From contig NZ_LNUA01000014.1 in assembly GCF_009764355.1 (NCBI RefSeq), forward strand, positions 1 to 7,593: a stretch of DNA of 7,593 bases. Reading direction: 5' to 3'. The notes under the pieces were generated by a model that was not told where the DNA came from, made no database searches, and saw nothing but the letters and a program-made list of their open reading frames with translations. Source of the stretch: Companilactobacillus bobalius (GTDB lineage: Bacteria; Bacillota; Bacilli; Lactobacillales; Lactobacillaceae). The translations under genes were made by a program, and so were the position numbers. Positions 1-4,792 of the stretch are shown here, piece after piece (position 1 is the stretch's first letter; every line of letters begins with the position of its first letter).

Positions 1-44
1 ATAAACAGACAAAACCTCGTTGATAAACAGACAAAACCTCGTTG
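1..44. repeat. Two tandem 22-bp iterons of a theta-type plasmid origin
   Basis: Positions 1-22 and 23-44 are two identical 22-bp direct repeats (ATAAACAGACAAAACCTCGT followed by TG). A third copy starts at 45 with ATAA and then diverges. Identical 22-bp tandem repeats are the hallmark of the iteron origins of Rep_3/RepB-type theta plasmids in lactobacilli, where the initiator binds them to open the origin. The array begins at the first base of the window, so more copies may lie outside. The end of a matching initiator gene is at the opposite edge of the window. That the iterons belong to that Rep is inferred. Confidence 0.85.
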
Positions 45-55
45 ATAACCTTCTG

Positions 56-79
56 TGAGCCTTGGGAGAGTAAGGCTCA
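56..79. repeat. Inverted repeat beside the iterons (8-bp arms)
   Basis: TGAGCCTT (56-63) and AAGGCTCA (72-79) form a perfect 8-bp stem with an 8-nt loop, just after the iterons. It could be a protein site or a cruciform at the origin. The GTGAGCC part of the left arm recurs in the hairpin at 178-198. Confidence 0.5.
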
Positions 80-132
80 AGAGGGGTCTAAAAGAGGTTT
101 AAAAGAGGTTTATAAAAGAGGTATATAAGAGG
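79..132. repeat. Five AAGAGG direct repeats, probable part of the replication origin
   Basis: AAGAGG occurs at 79-84, 92-97, 103-108, 116-121 and 127-132. The start-to-start spacing alternates 13, 11, 13, 11 bp, so all copies lie on roughly the same face of the helix. Most are separated by A/T-only bases (TTTA, TATA). The position next to the iterons and the A+T-rich spacers suggest an origin-opening region or accessory protein sites. The role is inferred; the repeats themselves are plain to see. Confidence 0.55.
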
Positions 133-604
133 CACCACTGTACGAGATACAAACCTAAAACAAAAAAACACAAAGGAGTGAGCCAAAAAACGGCTCACAT
201 TAAACTCCAGTCGCACAGCTCCTTGCGCCTCACGCTGTTCGTTGCTTAAAAGGTGTGGCAAGCCACATTAATTCGGGCGCTGACGCCCCGAACCCCGTCC
301 AAGCTGAGCCAGCTTGACCGCTTTTTCACTCGCCGTTAGGCAGGAAAGCAAAGTTTTGTAGAAACTTTGGCTTTCGCCATTTCAGTGTAAAGACTGGTTT
401 AGAGCTGTCAATTCCTTATGCTCCCACGCTGCGCTCGTCCGCTACCATTGACAGCAAATAGTTAGCTTTTCTAAAACTTGATAAAGATTTAACTGCTATG
501 TCCCTTTTTAAGGGCCTTATTTTTTGTTCTCAGCGATTTTAAGGCTACTTATATACATTTATACCAAAGTCAAAATAAAAATCCCTCAGCGACTTTTTAG
601 AGGC
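133..604. other. Gene-free, hairpin-rich segment next to the origin
   Basis: I find no convincing gene here. The stretch holds a string of inverted repeats: 178-184/192-198 (GTGAGCC/GGCTCAC, loop 7), 254-259/262-267 (TGTGGC/GCCACA, loop 2), 272-279/284-292 (TTCGGGCG with one bulged C), 300-306/310-316 (CAAGCTG/CAGCTTG, loop 3), 345-356/362-374 (AAAGC-AAAGTTT against AAACTTTGGCTTT, one bulge, loop 5) and 404-412/447-455 (GCTGTCAAT/ATTGACAGC, loop 34). It is more G+C-rich than its surroundings around 200-445. This density of foldbacks suggests a segment that works as single-stranded DNA or RNA, for example a priming site, an accessory transfer region or a structured transcript. I cannot decide which. 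Confidence 0.5.
502..526 (+). terminator. Weak candidate rho-independent terminator
   Basis: CCCTT (502-506) and AAGGG (510-514) form a short stem, followed within a few bases by a T-rich tract at 517-525. It points along the plus strand and would end any transcript coming from the hairpin-rich segment to its left. The stem is only five base pairs, so this is tentative. Confidence 0.3.
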
Positions 605-799
605 CTAAATTACAAAGACTGGGCGATTAATAATATCTTCTTGTCTTTTTTGCAAAATATAAGTATACAGGGAACCATACAAGTTCTTTTTGATCTCGTC
701 AGGTTCATTGACAGAAGCTTCAAACAATTCTTGAATATCAACTTGCCATGGATCAGCAAGCATTTCATCAATTGGTTTTAATACTTTCTTTTCGTCCAT
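605..799 (-). CDS. Hypothetical small acidic protein (64 aa)
   Basis: I do not recognise a domain, so no function is assigned. The frame is open further upstream, but the start is best placed at the ATG at 799-797, giving a protein beginning MDEKKVLKPIDEML, because an AGGAG lies 8 nt upstream. It is rich in Asp/Glu, shows no signal peptide or membrane segment, and should be mostly helical and cytoplasmic, with a Tyr/Leu-rich middle (residues 40-50) and a basic stretch KRQEDIINR near the end. It reads away from the candidate oriT at 1071-1108, a place where lactobacillus plasmids often carry small mobilisation- or maintenance-linked genes. That link is only positional. The good ribosome binding site and clean frame suggest a real gene. 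No clear promoter or terminator was found. Confidence 0.6.
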   Translation of the reverse strand: MDEKKVLKPIDEMLADPWQVDIQELFEASVNEPDEIKKNLYGSLYTYILQKRQEDIINRPVFVI

Positions 800-1172
800 C
801 CTAATTACTCCTGACATCAAAATAATGATTTCAGTTTAGATTTACAGATTTTACAGTACCGTTATTCAAAATTTGTTACCAAACTTATAAAGATTCTTTG
901 CACAGAACGATTAAAAAAATCTGGCTTAAAACAGCGTAATCCGCAACACTTTTTAAATATTTAAAACATAACAATCTTAGTTAGGTGCAAACATAAATTG
1001 AATTAAAAATACAGTCAATTCAACAACGACAAAAATTGATTTTATGGTTATCAGAAGACCGAGTGAAACAAGGTCAGTGCGCACTTACACATAGAATGAA
1101 TTCTATGTTGTGCTAGACCCATTAAAAACCTGTATCAGAAGTCGCCGTTGGCGACAACAAAATCAAACTAAT
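800..1172. other. Intergenic region with candidate oriT and several hairpins
   Basis: No gene is supported here. Besides the candidate oriT described separately, it holds two more inverted repeats: TTGAATT/AATTCAA at 998-1004 and 1017-1023 (12-nt spacer), and GTCGCC/GGCGAC at 1141-1146 and 1150-1155 (3-nt loop). The second lies about 20 bp past the original end of the recombinase gene and could once have terminated it, though only a poor T-tract (TTCT) follows on the minus strand. Confidence 0.5.
1071..1108 (-). other. Candidate origin of transfer (oriT) of MobQ/RSF1010-pIP501 type
   Basis: Read on the minus strand, a perfect 9-bp inverted repeat (ACATAGAAT-tc-ATTCTATGT, 1108-1089) is followed one base later by TAAGTGCGC (1087-1079) and then ACTGACC. 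An inverted repeat immediately 5' of TAAGTGCG, with cleavage after that core, is the known layout of oriT sites nicked by MobQ-class (MobA/MobL) relaxases. In the classical sites the core continues CCCT; here it continues ACTG, which makes AGTGCGCACT (1076-1085) a 10-bp palindrome. No relaxase gene is present in the window. The site could be mobilised in trans by a relaxase on another plasmid, or the relaxase gene may have been lost when the neighbouring recombinase and IS were rearranged. Confidence 0.6.
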
Positions 1173-1427
1173 TTACCCAAAATCAATTTGATCTAACATA
1201 CTTTAGGTACTTGCTTGGTCTAAGCCTAAATAAGCTAAAGTCATTAATTCACTTGAATGATTTAATAAGTGCATGACTAAGCCAATATTGTAATTTGATT
1301 GCGTGTAAACACGATAAGCCCCAGTTTTGCGCATCGTATGAGTACCTAGATAATTAATTCCTAATAGATCGTCAACCTTACTCATAATTTTGTAGAACTG
1401 CTTTTCAGTAATATGGCGTGCTGACAT
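1173..1427 (-). pseudogene. Tyrosine recombinase/integrase, C-terminal fragment with late in-frame stop
   Basis: The readable part is 74 residues from the ATG at 1427 (MSARHITEKQFYKIM...) to a TAA at 1205-1203. It carries the C-terminal catalytic core of tyrosine recombinases: H30 and R33 in THTMRKTG, H57 in LLNHSS, and the nucleophile Y66 in AYLGLDQ. The N-terminal DNA-binding part, the first catalytic Arg and the Lys are missing, and the frame has a stop just upstream of the ATG, where IS3-type sequence begins. After the TAA at 1203 the same frame continues SMLDQIDFG and ends naturally at 1175-1173, so the stop has probably cut off the last ten residues. Such small recombinases on lactobacillus plasmids are thought to act in multimer resolution or cointegrate formation. 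This copy should be inactive. There is no ribosome binding site before the ATG. Confidence 0.8.
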
Positions 1428-1839
1428 TACTTATTTGGAATTATGTCCAGGAACCTGGGGTTATCTCAGTTCTATTTACGAACCAAAGGTTCATCAAGTT
1501 CTTGCTTTCAAGATTGGTCGTCAGATGGAGGCGACGTTAGTTGTAGAAACGATTAATCAGGCGCTTGAATGTCATCAAAAGCCACAATATTTTCACTCTG
1601 ACATGGGTTCACAGTACACCAGCAACGAAGTTGAAACTTTACTTGAACGGCATCAGATTAGCCACTCATACTCAAAACAAGGTTATCCTTATGATAATGG
1701 GCCAATTGAAGCTTTTCACTCATTGTTGAAGAGAGAGTTTGCCTTTCAAACAACTTTTTCCAATTTTGAGGACTTGGTAATCCGAACCTCAAATTACATC
1801 AGTTGGTTTAATTCCGACAGAATTAGAACGAGTGTTTAG
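1423..1839 (+). pseudogene. IS3-family transposase (OrfB) C-terminal fragment
   Basis: The frame encodes the rve-type DDE catalytic core. The second Asp lies in FHSDMGSQYTS (codon 1600-1602) and the Glu in NGPIEAFHSLLKRE (codon 1708-1710), with exactly 35 residues between them, the DD(35)E spacing of IS3-family enzymes. If the frame is read back to the break it gives ADITYLELCPGTWGYL, so the first catalytic Asp (GAC 1423-1425, the usual TDITY motif) may just survive at the junction. The N-terminal half of OrfB and all of OrfA are absent, so the fragment cannot transpose by itself. It ends ...WFNSDRIRTSV with a stop at 1837-1839, shorter than many family members, whose C-terminus runs on past this motif. 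No ribosome binding site precedes it. Confidence 0.85.
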
Positions 1840-1863
1840 AAAAAGATGTGCCATTTATTGACA
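1423..1863. mobile_element. IS3-family insertion sequence remnant (right part only)
   Basis: This is the 3' half of an IS3-family element: the DDE core of the orfB transposase followed by a probable right end. The left end, orfA, the frameshift window and the start of orfB are missing. The right boundary is inferred: on the minus strand the sequence from 1863 begins TGTCAATAAATGGCAC, which fits the TG...CA rule of IS3-family termini. No matching left inverted repeat or target duplication is visible in the window. The left break falls on the tyrosine recombinase gene, so the element recombined or was deleted there after insertion. Confidence 0.7.
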
Positions 1864-2195
1864 TAGGAGCAATTCGAAACTTAGTAAACATAACAAATAA
1901 TTCTTTATTTAATTCAGAGTTACTTCAGCAATCAAAATAGGAGTCCATCAGTTTTTCATAAGTTTATCGCATATTTTTCTCCAAGCGAATATTTAAAGTT
2001 GGTTTATAGTTACTCAAATTTTGAAGTTAATAATAAGAGGATCGAACGGTCTAATTTTATTATCATAATCATACATATGAGAGATAAATGGGAAAATAAA
2101 TTTATTTCAATTGAAGTAAACTTCCGCAAGGAAATGGTATTTAATTCAGAAACATATTTTATCAATTTATTACTAATAAAATACTCCCAAGACCT
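1864..2195 (+). other. Decayed or non-coding sequence with leftover open frames
   Basis: No gene with a credible start is present. Two plus-strand frames look partly protein-like. One, from about 1845 to the stop near 1938, reads DVPFIDIGAIRNLVNIT and ends LLQQSK. The next frame, open from 1894 to a stop at 2208-2210, contains SPSVFHKFIAYFSPSEYLKL and ends YSQDLKKPP. A shift of one base near 1938 would join them, so this may be a frameshifted relic of one gene with no start codon. It is very A+T-rich and lacks a ribosome binding site. I recognise no family, and a chance open frame in AT-rich DNA is an alternative. Confidence 0.3.
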
Positions 2196-2233
2196 AAAAA
2201 AGCCCCCATGAAAATTACATCACAGGGAGCTTT
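2196..2233 (-). terminator. Rho-independent terminator of the PTS EIIC gene
   Basis: On the minus strand, AGCTCCC (2231-2225) pairs with GGGGGCT (2207-2201; one G-T pair) across a 17-nt loop and is followed by a run of six T (2201-2196). It lies about 15 bp after the EIIC stop codon, so the permease is probably transcribed as a single-gene unit. Confidence 0.8.
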
Positions 2234-2248
2234 ACAAACCATAAAATA

Positions 2249-3634
2249 TTAATTACTTGTTGCGTGTTCTGTAGTGGCAGCAGCTTCAGCTTCTTTAATA
2301 TGTGCTTCTTTATCAGCTGCAACTTGTTCTTGTCCATACAAGATTTGATCTTGTTTGTGTACAAATGGCCAGTAAACGAAGAACGAAAGTACTAAGACAA
2401 TTGCTTGCCAAATCATCATCTTCCAACCACCGACTAATAAGCCAGAGATAACTGGTGGTGTGGTCCATGGCACCTGAACACCAGTAAAGTATGGAATAAC
2501 ACCTAATTTAATTAACCAATATGTGGAACCCATTGATATGGCTGGCATAAACATGAATGGCAAAATTAAAATTGGGTTCATAACAACTGGAACTCCGAAC
2601 AAAACGGGTTCGTTAATATTGAAGAGTCCTGGTACGAATGACAAACGCCCAATACTCTTCATCTGAGCTGACTTGGCAAAGAATGCCATGAAGAAAACTA
2701 ATCCAATTGTTATACCGGAACCAGTCACAGTACCAAATTGATCAAGTAAGGATGAAACGGCAATATGACCTCCATTTGCGGCTGTCACAACACCATGTGC
2801 CTTAAAAATTGCGGCATTCGATAAACTATTGGCACCTAAAATTGGACCCATGATACCACCGACAATAACCGCACCATGAATACCAAAGAACCAGAAGAAT
2901 GGAATCAATAGTGAAATAATAAGAACGCCACCAAATGAGTCTGTCATTCCTTGTAATGGTGTCTGAATAGTTTGATAAATCCACTGTGTCATAGTTGTAT
3001 GAGCAGTTGCATCAAATAAGATATAAACGATTAACCAACCGGTAATAATGACAAAGGATGGAATCAAGGCCACAAATGATTCTGCTACTGCTGGTGGAAC
3101 TTGATCTGGTAATTTGATGGTCACATGATTTTTGATAAACCAAGAATAAATCCAACCAGTTAACAATCCAACAATAATAGCAGCGATCATACCTTGACCA
3201 CCAAGCCAAGTCCGATCAATAAATCCAGTTAACATCGTTGGTGCCTGTGAAGCAGAAACCACAGTTTTAGTACCATTCATAACAGCTGTCGTAGGACGCA
3301 TAATTAGGAAGAAACTTACCAAAGCCGTCATGCCGGCCGGCAAAGGTTCAAAACCATCATCTTTTACCCAAGTATAGGCAATTCCTACTACGGCAAAAAT
3401 TGCTACCACTCCAAAAGAAGCGTTGTAGGCTTGCGTCCAGTAAGGAATTAACCCAGTTGCTTTCATCCAATTAGCAATTGGTGCGAATGGAAAGGCACTT
3501 AAAAGCAAGAATATAGATCCACTCATAATAAATGGCAAACTGACTAACATACCATTCTTTAGGCTTGTGATTGCTTTGGTATTAACAAACTTCATAATTG
3601 GAGGAAGAAGTTTGTTGTTAATCCAATCATTCAT
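2249..3634 (-). CDS. PTS sugar transporter EIIC subunit, Lac family (cellobiose/oligo-beta-glucoside type)
   Basis: This is the membrane channel subunit of a phosphotransferase system that imports a sugar, probably a beta-glucoside or diglucoside such as cellobiose, for phosphorylation by EIIB. The start is placed at the ATG at 3634, 6 nt after an AGGTG, giving 461 residues; the GTG at 3643 overlaps that ribosome binding site. The length matches full EIIC proteins of the Lac family. Visible features are about ten hydrophobic segments, the conserved H253 in FWFFGIHGA and the motif FNINEPVLFGVP with E342; in the ChbC structure the equivalent His and Glu bind sugar. The last 30 residues form a charged, Ala/Glu-rich tail (about 432-461). 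No EIIA, EIIB or glycosidase gene lies nearby, so it must borrow these from the chromosome. It has its own promoter, a cre site and a terminator. The exact substrate cannot be read from sequence. Confidence 0.93.
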   Translation of the reverse strand: MNDWINNKLLPPIMKFVNTKAITSLKNGMLVSLPFIMSGSIFLLLSAFPFAPIANWMKATGLIPYWTQAYNASFGVVAIFAVVGIAYTWVKDDGFEPLPAGMTALVSFFLIMRPTTAVMNGTKTVVSASQAPTMLTGFIDRTWLGGQGMIAAIIVGLLTGWIYSWFIKNHVTIKLPDQVPPAVAESFVALIPSFVIITGWLIVYILFDATAHTTMTQWIYQTIQTPLQGMTDSFGGVLIISLLIPFFWFFGIHGAVIVGGIMGPILGANSLSNAAIFKAHGVVTAANGGHIAVSSLLDQFGTVTGSGITIGLVFFMAFFAKSAQMKSIGRLSFVPGLFNINEPVLFGVPVVMNPILILPFMFMPAISMGSTYWLIKLGVIPYFTGVQVPWTTPPVISGLLVGGWKMMIWQAIVLVLSFFVYWPFVHKQDQILYGQEQVAADKEAHIKEAEAAATTEHATSN

Positions 3635-3661
3635 TAAAATCACCTCAAATAATAATTGAAA

Positions 3662-3677
3662 ATCTTCGGCCGAAGAT
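3662..3677. promoter_or_regulatory. Perfect 16-bp palindrome in the EIIC leader
   Basis: ATCTTCGGCCGAAGAT is a perfect 16-bp palindrome between the cre site and the ribosome binding site of the EIIC gene, roughly 25 to 40 bases into the predicted transcript. It could be an operator for a sugar-specific repressor such as a GntR- or LacI-type protein encoded elsewhere, or a small leader hairpin. No T-tract follows, so it is not a terminator. Confidence 0.5.
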
Positions 3678-3685
3678 CATGTAAC

Positions 3686-3699
3686 GTAAAGCGCTTTCA
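3686..3699. promoter_or_regulatory. CcpA-binding cre site of the EIIC gene
   Basis: GTAAAGCGCTTTCA matches 12 of 14 positions of the Gram-positive cre consensus TGWNANCGNTNWCA, with a perfectly symmetric core AAAGCGCTTT (3688-3697). It starts about nine bases downstream of the -10 box, around the predicted start of transcription, where bound CcpA would block the promoter. This predicts repression of the permease when glucose is available. Confidence 0.75.
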
Positions 3700-3707
3700 A
3701 CAAATCC

Positions 3708-3737
3708 AGTATAAGCTTTAAAATGTCTTACTGTAAA
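3708..3737 (-). promoter_or_regulatory. Promoter of the EIIC gene
   Basis: On the minus strand, TTTACA (3737-3732, five of six matches to TTGACA) and TATACT (3713-3708, five of six matches to TATAAT) are separated by 18 bp. The predicted start is near 3701, directly before or in the cre site, leaving a leader of about 65 nt. Confidence 0.7.
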
Positions 3738-3751
3738 GTTATTCCCCAAAT

Positions 3752-3804
3752 AAAAAACATGTCCCATTAAATAAAGGGCTTATGTGTCCTAAATGGAACA
3801 TGTT
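3752..3804 (-). terminator. Rho-independent terminator of the truncated oxidoreductase gene
   Basis: On the minus strand, AACATGTTCCATT (3804-3792) pairs with AATGGGACATGTT (3768-3756; one G-T pair) in a 13-bp stem with a 23-nt loop, followed by a T-run at 3757-3752. It lies 25 bp after the stop codon of the oxidoreductase fragment and just upstream of the EIIC promoter, insulating the two units. Confidence 0.7.
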
Positions 3805-3828
3805 TCAAATGAATTTTTATACATAGAA

Positions 3829-4001
3829 TTAGACCTGGCTAACTGCCTCACTGACAGGTGTTTTTCCCTCGCTAATTGCAAACTCTTTCTTAATTGTTTG
3901 ATCATTATGCAACGTTGCAACAATCACTTCAGCCACATCTTCACGTGCAATTTGGCCCTTACGTTGATTAAGTTGAACTCCGCCCTTGCCAGTTTCATTT
4001 G
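3829..4001 (-). pseudogene. C-terminal fragment of an NAD(P)-binding SDR-type oxidoreductase
   Basis: A minus-strand frame with no start codon begins PNETGKGGVQLNQRKG, continues QIAREDVAEVIVATL (about 3933-3977) and ends EGKTPVSEAVSQV, with the stop at 3831-3829. The I-x-R-x-DVA motif followed by a 'G-K-T-P-V-x-E-A' tail is typical of the C-terminus of atypical short-chain dehydrogenases of the NAD(P)H-binding (YwnB-like) group. The N-terminal Rossmann fold is missing. A stop codon and the perfect palindrome at 4002-4037 lie directly upstream, so the fragment cannot be expressed as an enzyme. A terminator follows at 3752-3804, showing that this was once the end of a real gene. Confidence 0.7.
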
Positions 4002-4037
4002 GTCAACCACCATCGACTTTAGTCGATGGTGGTTGAC
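4002..4037. repeat. Perfect 17-bp inverted repeat (36-bp palindrome, 2-nt centre)
   Basis: GTCAACCACCATCGACT (4002-4018), TT, AGTCGATGGTGGTTGAC (4021-4037). There is no mismatch in 17 base pairs. It sits exactly at the break of the SDR fragment, between its surviving C-terminal part and a short upstream start-like frame. It is not followed by a T-tract on either strand. It may be the footprint of a small palindromic mobile element, the hairpin end of a transposon, or the result of a foldback deletion. Confidence 0.8.
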
Positions 4038-4077
4038 GAACGTTTGAATCTTTGATGGGTAAGACAACTTGTCGCAT
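4003..4077 (-). pseudogene. Tiny start-like reading frame upstream of the SDR fragment (24 codons)
   Basis: An ATG at 4077-4075 with an AAGGAA nine bases upstream opens MRQVVLPIKDSNVR, then runs through the palindrome (QPPSTKVDGG) and stops at TGA 4005-4003. The first 14 residues could be the surviving 5' end of a gene truncated by the palindrome; I do not recognise its family, and it does not look like the GxxGxxG start of an SDR. It is in a different relation to the downstream fragment, so the two may not come from the same gene. An overlapping TATAAT on the minus strand (4142-4137) could serve as its -10 box, but no good -35 box is visible. Confidence 0.35.
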
Positions 4078-4112
4078 AAGCTGTTAGTTCCTTTACTTTA
4101 AAATTAATTTAG

Positions 4113-4144
4113 TTGCAGAAAACCTAAAAATCGAATATTATAAT
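4113..4144 (+). promoter_or_regulatory. Probable promoter of the toxin-antitoxin operon
   Basis: A consensus -10 box TATAAT lies at 4139-4144, about 37 bp before the antitoxin start. The best -35-like hexamer, TTGCAG (4113-4118), is 20 bp away, which is too long, so the promoter may depend mainly on its -10 box. ATTATAAT (4137-4144) is palindromic, so the same bases offer a -10 box on the minus strand. Confidence 0.45.
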
Positions 4145-4180
4145 GTAGTACGATGGTAAACTTAAAGGAGGCGGATTAGA

Positions 4181-4459
4181 ATGAGTAATACTATTATTAA
4201 AAACAAGACAATTTCAACTCGTGTAACACCTGACATTAGTGAACGGGCTAAAGCTAATCTAGCAAAACAAGGGCTAACCGTTTCTGAGTATATACGCTTA
4301 TCGTTAGTTAAAGCGGCCAATAATGAAGTTCGATTAGTCAGCTTTTTAGATTCTCCGGAAGCCTTAGCCGCTAAAAAAGAAGCAGAAACAGGGCAGGTCA
4401 AAAACATTGGTTCATTGACTGACTTTGAAGATTGGATCGATAAGCTAGATGCAAATTAA
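4181..4459 (+). CDS. dinJ: RelB/DinJ-family antitoxin
   Basis: This is the antitoxin of a type II toxin-antitoxin pair: a small protein that binds and neutralises the toxin encoded next to it and, with it, represses their shared promoter. Of its 92 residues, about 8-55 form the ribbon-helix-helix DNA-binding part (a short strand ISTRVTP, then helices DISERAKANLAKQG and TVSEYIRLSLVKAAN), as in RelB/DinJ proteins. The C-terminal half is charged and should wrap around the toxin. An AAAGGAGG lies 8-9 nt before the ATG, a very strong ribosome binding site that fits the need for excess antitoxin. Its last 11 bases overlap the toxin start, giving translational coupling. The family assignment is firm; the exact subfamily name is inferred from the YafQ-like partner. 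Confidence 0.88.
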   Translation: MSNTIIKNKTISTRVTPDISERAKANLAKQGLTVSEYIRLSLVKAANNEVRLVSFLDSPEALAAKKEAETGQVKNIGSLTDFEDWIDKLDAN

Positions 4460-4751
4460 ACAGACCAAATCTTTTGAACGTGAATTAAAAAAACTAGTCA
4501 AAAAACATTTCCCAATAACTGTCTTGAAGCCTTGTTTAGAAGCAATTGTTGAACAAGATGTACTTGTTTTGAAACAGATTAAAGATCATGCATTAAAAGG
4601 AAATTGGCGTGGCTATCGTGAATTTCACCCTGCCAGATATGGAAACTATGGTAAAAATTATGACAACTGGATTGTTATTTATCAGCTAGATCATGATGAA
4701 TTGATTTTGTTATTGGTTGCAACTGGCTCCCATGAAATCTTGAATCAATAG
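4449..4751 (+). CDS. yafQ: YafQ-family mRNA interferase toxin
   Basis: The toxin cleaves mRNA on the ribosome when it is not bound by its antitoxin; on a plasmid the pair helps retention by killing or arresting cells that lose it. The 100-residue protein has the YafQ/RelE fold signature: a Lys-rich first helix (SFERELKKLVKK), H47 in KDHALKGNWRGYREFH, H60, then W74 in DNWIVIYQL and H95 in ATGSHEIL. Compared with E. coli YafQ (H50, H63, D67, W68, R83, H87), about eight extra residues (roughly PARYGNYGKNY) separate the second His from the Asp-Trp pair, and the position of R83 appears to be Ala91. These differences may be normal in a Firmicute branch of the family. It starts inside the antitoxin gene, with no strong ribosome binding site of its own, so it depends on coupled translation. 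Confidence 0.87.
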   Translation: MQIKQTKSFERELKKLVKKHFPITVLKPCLEAIVEQDVLVLKQIKDHALKGNWRGYREFHPARYGNYGKNYDNWIVIYQLDHDELILLLVATGSHEILNQ

Positions 4752-4792
4752 CTATAGTTTAGGGGCACTTATAAAAAAATAAATTAAAATAA

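Noticed and set aside
1..132. Possible CRISPR array
   Set aside because: The 22-bp repeats are directly tandem without spacers and the AAGAGG repeats are only 6 bp, so these are origin repeats.
524..781. Plus-strand open frame of 85 codons
   Set aside because: It is largely antisense to the 64-residue minus-strand gene, has no ribosome binding site, and its composition is that of a shadow frame.
1999..2211. 70-codon plus-strand frame as a real gene
   Set aside because: It starts at a non-ATG codon inside a longer frame, has no ribosome binding site, is Ile/Asn/Lys-rich like AT-rich filler, and ends inside the EIIC terminator.
3012..3209. Minus-strand open frame of 65 codons
   Set aside because: It lies wholly inside the PTS EIIC gene in another frame and has Cys/Tyr/Ser-rich shadow composition.
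4002..4037. Palindrome as a rho-independent terminator
   Set aside because: Neither strand has a T-tract after the stem; the stem also lies within disrupted coding sequence.
3793..4047. Plus-strand open frame of 84 codons
   Set aside because: It is antisense to the SDR fragment and runs through a terminator and a palindrome; no ribosome binding site.
4162..4407. Minus-strand open frame of 81 codons
   Set aside because: It is the antisense shadow of the antitoxin gene, which has a strong ribosome binding site and family match.
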